DNA from: Paracoccus sediminicola
Lineage (GTDB): Bacteria; Pseudomonadota; Alphaproteobacteria; Rhodobacterales; Rhodobacteraceae
DNA length: 64,000 nucleotides
Direction of reading: 5' to 3'
NCBI RefSeq assembly: GCF_027912835.1
Contig: NZ_CP115768.1
Span: 186,001-250,000, forward strand
The position numbers and the translations under genes were made by a program. The notes below the pieces were generated by a model. That model saw only the letters and a program-made list of their open reading frames with translations. It was not told the origin of the DNA and did not search any database. This document shows, piece by piece, positions 60,785-64,000 of this stretch (position 1 is its first letter; each line of letters starts with the position of its first letter).

Positions 60785-63199
60785 ATGACCGAACTTAATC
60801 ATTCGCATCCCGTGCTGCCGCTGCGCGACATCGTTGCGTTTCCGCACATGGTCGTGCCGCTCTTTGTGGGCCGTGACAAATCCGTGCGCGCGCTCGAAGC
60901 GGTCATGGCAGAGGATCGGCCGATCCTGCTGGCGACCCAGAAGGATGCCGCCGTCGATGAACCCGACGCGGACGGCATCTATCGGATCGGCGTGCTTGCC
61001 AATGTGTTGCAATTGCTGAAACTTCCCGATGGCACCGTCAAAGTGCTTGTCGAGGGTCAGCGCCGCGTGGAAATCACTGATTTCCTCGATAACGAAGATT
61101 ATTTCGAGGCCGAGGCGACCCCTCTCATCGAAGAGCAGGGCGATGAGGACACCGTTCTCGCGCTGACCAAGGCGGTTGCCGAAGAATTCGAGAAATACGT
61201 CAAGATCCGCAAGAACATCCCCGACGAAGTCGTGTCCACCGTCGCCGAAACCACCGAGGCCGAGCGTCTGGCCGATCTGGTGGCCGGCCATCTCGGGATC
61301 GAGATCGACCGCAAGCAGGAACTGCTTGAAACCCTCGTCGTGGCCGAGCGGCTGGAAAAGGTCTATGGCCTGATGCAGGGCGAAATGTCGGTTCTTCAGG
61401 TCGAGAAGAAGATCAAGTCGCGCGTCAAAACCCAGATGGAGAAGACGCAGCGCGAGTACTATCTGAATGAGCAGATGAAGGCGATTCAGAAGGAACTCGG
61501 CGATGGCGAGGAGGGTTCGGACGAGCTCGCCGAGCTGGAGCAGAAGATCGAAGAGACCAAATTCAGCAAGGAAGCCCGCGAAAAGGCCGAGGCCGAGCTG
61601 AAAAAGCTGAAATCCATGTCCCCGATGTCGGCCGAAGCGACGGTCAGCCGGAACTATCTGGACTGGCTTCTGGCGCTGCCATGGGGCGTGAAATCGCGCA
61701 CCAAGAAAAATCTCGGCAAGGCTGAGGAGGTTCTGGACGCGGATCACTATGGTCTGGAGAAGGTCAAGGAACGGATCGTCGAATATCTGGCGGTGCAGAA
61801 TCGCTCGACCAAGCTGAAAGGCCCGATCATGTGCCTTGTCGGCCCGCCCGGCGTGGGTAAGACCTCGCTTGGCCGGTCCGTAGCCAAGGCGACGGGGCGC
61901 GAATTCATCCGCATCTCGCTTGGCGGCGTGCGCGACGAATCCGAGATCCGTGGCCACCGTCGGACCTATATCGGGTCCATGCCCGGCAAGATCATCCAGG
62001 CGCTGAAGAAAGCCAAGACCACGAACCCGCTCATCCTGCTCGATGAAATCGACAAGATGGGGCAGGATTTCCGTGGCGACCCGGCAAGCGCGATGCTGGA
62101 GGTTCTGGACCCGGAACAGAACTCGACCTTCGTGGACCACTATCTGGAAGTGGAATACGATCTGTCGAACGTGATGTTCCTGACCACGGCCAACAGCTAC
62201 AACATGCCCGGACCGCTTCTTGACCGGATGGAGATTATCCCGCTCGCTGGCTATACCGAGGATGAAAAGCGCGAGATCGCGCGCCAGCATCTGCTGCCGA
62301 AGCAGATCAAGGCGAACGGGCTGCGCAAGGGCGAATTCTCGGTTTCTGACGACGCGCTGACCCATGTCATCCGCTATTACACGCGGGAAGCCGGGGTGCG
62401 CTCGCTGGAACGCGAGATTGCGAAACTGGCGCGGAAGGCCGTGACCGAGATCCTCAAGGGTGGGACCAAGACCGTCGAGGTCGGCCCCGAGAAGGTCGAG
62501 GAATATCTCGGCGTTCGCCGTCACCGCTATGGTCTGGCCGAGAAAGAGGATCAGGTCGGGGTCGTCACCGGGCTGGCATGGACCTCTGTCGGCGGGGATC
62601 TGTTGCAGATCGAAGCGCTTCGCCTGCCGGGCAAGGGGCGCATGAAGACAACGGGGAAACTCGGCGATGTGATGAAGGAATCCATCGACGCGGCGTCCTC
62701 CTTCGTGCGCTCGGTCGCGCCGGAGCTTGGCATCAAGCCGCCGGAATTCGACAAGCGCGACATCCATGTCCACGTGCCCGAGGGCGCGACGCCAAAGGAT
62801 GGTCCGTCTGCGGGTCTGGCGATGGTGACTTCGGTCGTGTCGGTGATGACCGGCATCCCGGTGCGCAAGGATATCGCCATGACCGGCGAGGTGACGCTGC
62901 GCGGGAATGCGCTTGCCATTGGCGGGCTGAAGGAAAAGCTTCTTGCAGCGCTGCGGGGCGGCATCAAGACTGTGCTGATCCCCGAGGACAATGCCAAGGA
63001 TCTCGCCGAGATCCCTGACAATGTGAAAGAGGGGCTGGAGATCATTCCGGTGTCGAATGTTCGAGAGGTGCTGCGCCACGCGCTGGTTCGGATGCCCGAT
63101 CCGGTGGAGTGGGACGAGGCTGCCGAGGAAGCTGCCGAAGCCGCCCGCCAGGCTGCCGCGCGCGATGGCCATAGAGGTGCGGCGCCGACCGCGCATTGA
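60785..63199 (+). CDS. lon: ATP-dependent protease Lon
   Basis: AAA+ serine protease that degrades misfolded and regulatory proteins. The 804-residue product has the N-terminal substrate domain (HPVLPLRDIVAFPHMVVPLFVG), Walker A GPPGVGKT at 353-360, and the catalytic dyad Ser675 (KDGPSAGLAM) and Lys718 (GGLKEKLLAAL), 43 residues apart as in Escherichia coli. The ATG at 60785 follows GAAAGGAAG. It has its own transcription unit behind the rpoC terminator; no heat-shock promoter was clear in the 135-bp gap. Confidence 0.97.
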   Translation: MTELNHSHPVLPLRDIVAFPHMVVPLFVGRDKSVRALEAVMAEDRPILLATQKDAAVDEPDADGIYRIGVLANVLQLLKLPDGTVKVLVEGQRRVEITDFLDNEDYFEAEATPLIEEQGDEDTVLALTKAVAEEFEKYVKIRKNIPDEVVSTVAETTEAERLADLVAGHLGIEIDRKQELLETLVVAERLEKVYGLMQGEMSVLQVEKKIKSRVKTQMEKTQREYYLNEQMKAIQKELGDGEEGSDELAELEQKIEETKFSKEAREKAEAELKKLKSMSPMSAEATVSRNYLDWLLALPWGVKSRTKKNLGKAEEVLDADHYGLEKVKERIVEYLAVQNRSTKLKGPIMCLVGPPGVGKTSLGRSVAKATGREFIRISLGGVRDESEIRGHRRTYIGSMPGKIIQALKKAKTTNPLILLDEIDKMGQDFRGDPASAMLEVLDPEQNSTFVDHYLEVEYDLSNVMFLTTANSYNMPGPLLDRMEIIPLAGYTEDEKREIARQHLLPKQIKANGLRKGEFSVSDDALTHVIRYYTREAGVRSLEREIAKLARKAVTEILKGGTKTVEVGPEKVEEYLGVRRHRYGLAEKEDQVGVVTGLAWTSVGGDLLQIEALRLPGKGRMKTTGKLGDVMKESIDAASSFVRSVAPELGIKPPEFDKRDIHVHVPEGATPKDGPSAGLAMVTSVVSVMTGIPVRKDIAMTGEVTLRGNALAIGGLKEKLLAALRGGIKTVLIPEDNAKDLAEIPDNVKEGLEIIPVSNVREVLRHALVRMPDPVEWDEAAEEAAEAARQAAARDGHRGAAPTAH

Positions 63200-63210
63200 T
63201 CGCTGAAAAG

Positions 63211-63240
63211 CAAGAGGCGCGGCGTAATCCGCGCCTCTTG
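63211..63240 (+). terminator. Terminator-like hairpin after lon
   Basis: Perfect 12-bp stem (63211-63222 with 63229-63240) with a CGTAAT loop, 12 bp after the lon stop. The following sequence ATTCTGT is only moderately T-rich. Confidence 0.7.
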
Positions 63241-63308
63241 ATTCTGTGCCGCCAATGGGGCTGAAACCCCTTGCGCAGCACGGTGGCGGCGGCTATCTAG
63301 CCCCCCAC

Positions 63309-63383
63309 GGGTGATTAGCTCAGCGGTAGAGCGCTTCGTTCACATCGAAGATGTCAGCGGTTCAAATCCGTTATCACCCACCA
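63309..63383 (+). tRNA. tRNA-Val (anticodon CAC)
   Basis: A 75-nt cloverleaf: acceptor GGGTGAT/ATCACCC, D-arm AGCTCAGCGGTAGAGC, anticodon stem CTTCG/CGAAG with loop TTCACAT (anticodon CAC), T-arm with GTTCAAATC, discriminator A and encoded CCA. It reads GTG codons. Confidence 0.97.
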
Positions 63384-63437
63384 TCATTCCGAAAGGCGCC
63401 GGCGGTTCCGCCCCGGCGCCTTTCCTGTTGCGCGCGA

Positions 63438-64000
63438 TCAGGCGCGGCTGATGTCGTGATATTCGTGGATGCGGCCCTGCCAGTCGCGGATCTTCCAGCG
63501 TCCCGGCCCGTCCCGCATCACCGCCGAGGAATCGAGCGGCACCTTGCCGTGACCGCCCGGCAGATCGAGCACATAGCTGGGAATGGCAACCCCCGAGAGA
63601 TGCCCGCGCAATTGCTCAACGATGGCCAGACCTTCGTCTATGGTCGTGCGGAAATGGCCCGTCCCTCGTGCCAGATCACAGTGATGCAGATAATAGGGTG
63701 TGACGCGAAGCGCGGTCAGCGCGCGGAACAGACGGGCGAGCAGCGCCGCATCGTCGTTCACACCGCGCAGCAGCACCGTCTGAGAAAGAAGCGCAATCCC
63801 GGCATCGGCCAGCGCGGTGATCGCTTCCCGCGCCTCGGGCGTCAGCTCGTCGGGATGATTGCTGTGGATCACCACAAAGATCGCCCGCCGACCGCGCAGC
63901 ACGGGCAGCAAGGGCGCGATGCGTTGCGGCGCGACGACCGGAACGCGGCTGTGAAACCGGATGATTTCGACATGGGGCATCGCGCTCAGCCGGGTCAGCA
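63438..64000 (-). CDS. Lysine 2,3-aminomutase family protein, C-terminal part
   Basis: Partial gene; the 5' part lies beyond the window end. About 187 residues remain, showing the C-terminal half of the radical-SAM KamA/EpmB family: SAMPHVEIIRFHSRVPVVAPQR, ALLSQTVLLRGVNDD, TPYYLHHCDLARGTGHF and the PLP-site region SGVAIPSYVLDLPGGHGKVPL. The family includes EpmB, which makes beta-lysine for modification of elongation factor P; this is the likely role, but the [4Fe-4S] motif is outside the window. The end is 54 bp from tRNA-Val. Confidence 0.88.
   Translation of the reverse strand, partial: LTRLSAMPHVEIIRFHSRVPVVAPQRIAPLLPVLRGRRAIFVVIHSNHPDELTPEAREAITALADAGIALLSQTVLLRGVNDDAALLARLFRALTALRVTPYYLHHCDLARGTGHFRTTIDEGLAIVEQLRGHLSGVAIPSYVLDLPGGHGKVPLDSSAVMRDGPGRWKIRDWQGRIHEYHDISRA

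Overview
The window looks like a chromosomal segment of a Rhodobacteraceae alphaproteobacterium, most likely Paracoccus or a close relative. It is GC-rich throughout. The gene orders are alphaproteobacterial (secDF beside a split ccmABCDG cluster; mraZ-rsmH-ftsL-ftsI-murEF-mraY-murD; tuf/secE/nusG/rplKA/rplJL/rpoBC followed by lon). A DUF1127 gene is followed by CCUCCUCCC-loop RNAs, an arrangement known from Rhodobacter. No prophage, transposase, rRNA or CRISPR array was seen, and nearly all genes are housekeeping or ordinary accessory genes. Family names come from recognising motifs by eye; no database search was run.

Layout. 0-6.1 kb: yajC-secD-secF (Sec translocon accessory), an Mth938-like gene, and ccmABCDG for cytochrome c biogenesis, with overlapping or closely spaced genes. 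6.2-16.3 kb: gnd, uvrD-type helicase, folE2 (TTG start), metZ, an alpha/beta hydrolase, yciB, a DMT transporter and a secreted DUF1223 protein. 16.3-25.3 kb: acnA with a palindrome over its probable -10, arsC, cfa, an MFS transporter, an AidB-like acyl-CoA dehydrogenase and rlmJ. 25.35-27.15 kb: the RNA-rich part. On the minus strand a DUF1127 gene is followed by ten consecutive hairpins whose loops carry an anti-Shine-Dalgarno motif; they read as five tandem two-hairpin CcsR/cuckoo-type sRNAs ending in a terminator. On the plus strand a run of 10-bp-spaced MraZ-type boxes overlaps a probable promoter, followed by a leader that ends in an intrinsic terminator just before mraZ (an UpsM-type sRNA).

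27.15-36.3 kb: division and cell wall cluster mraZ to murD; ftsW-murG-murC are not next, since the cluster stops and is followed by an opposing SH3 protein gene and parC. 39.2-41.4 kb: cytochrome b561-like and class II cytochrome c pair and a DUF533/TerB-like protein. 41.5-60.6 kb: transcription/translation block tuf ... tRNA-Trp ... secE-nusG-rplK-rplA / rplJ-rplL-rpoB-rpoC, interrupted by accessory genes (GFA-family, DUF892, ABC exporter, sulfotransferase-like) and by an opposing glycosyltransferase gene between rplA and rplJ. 60.7-64 kb: lon, tRNA-Val(CAC) and the C-terminal part of a lysine 2,3-aminomutase-family gene that runs off the window.

The most interesting signal is the 25.35-26.0 kb RNA array together with the adjacent divergent UpsM/mraZ leader: two regulatory RNA systems known from Rhodobacter lie back to back, the first with five tandem units.
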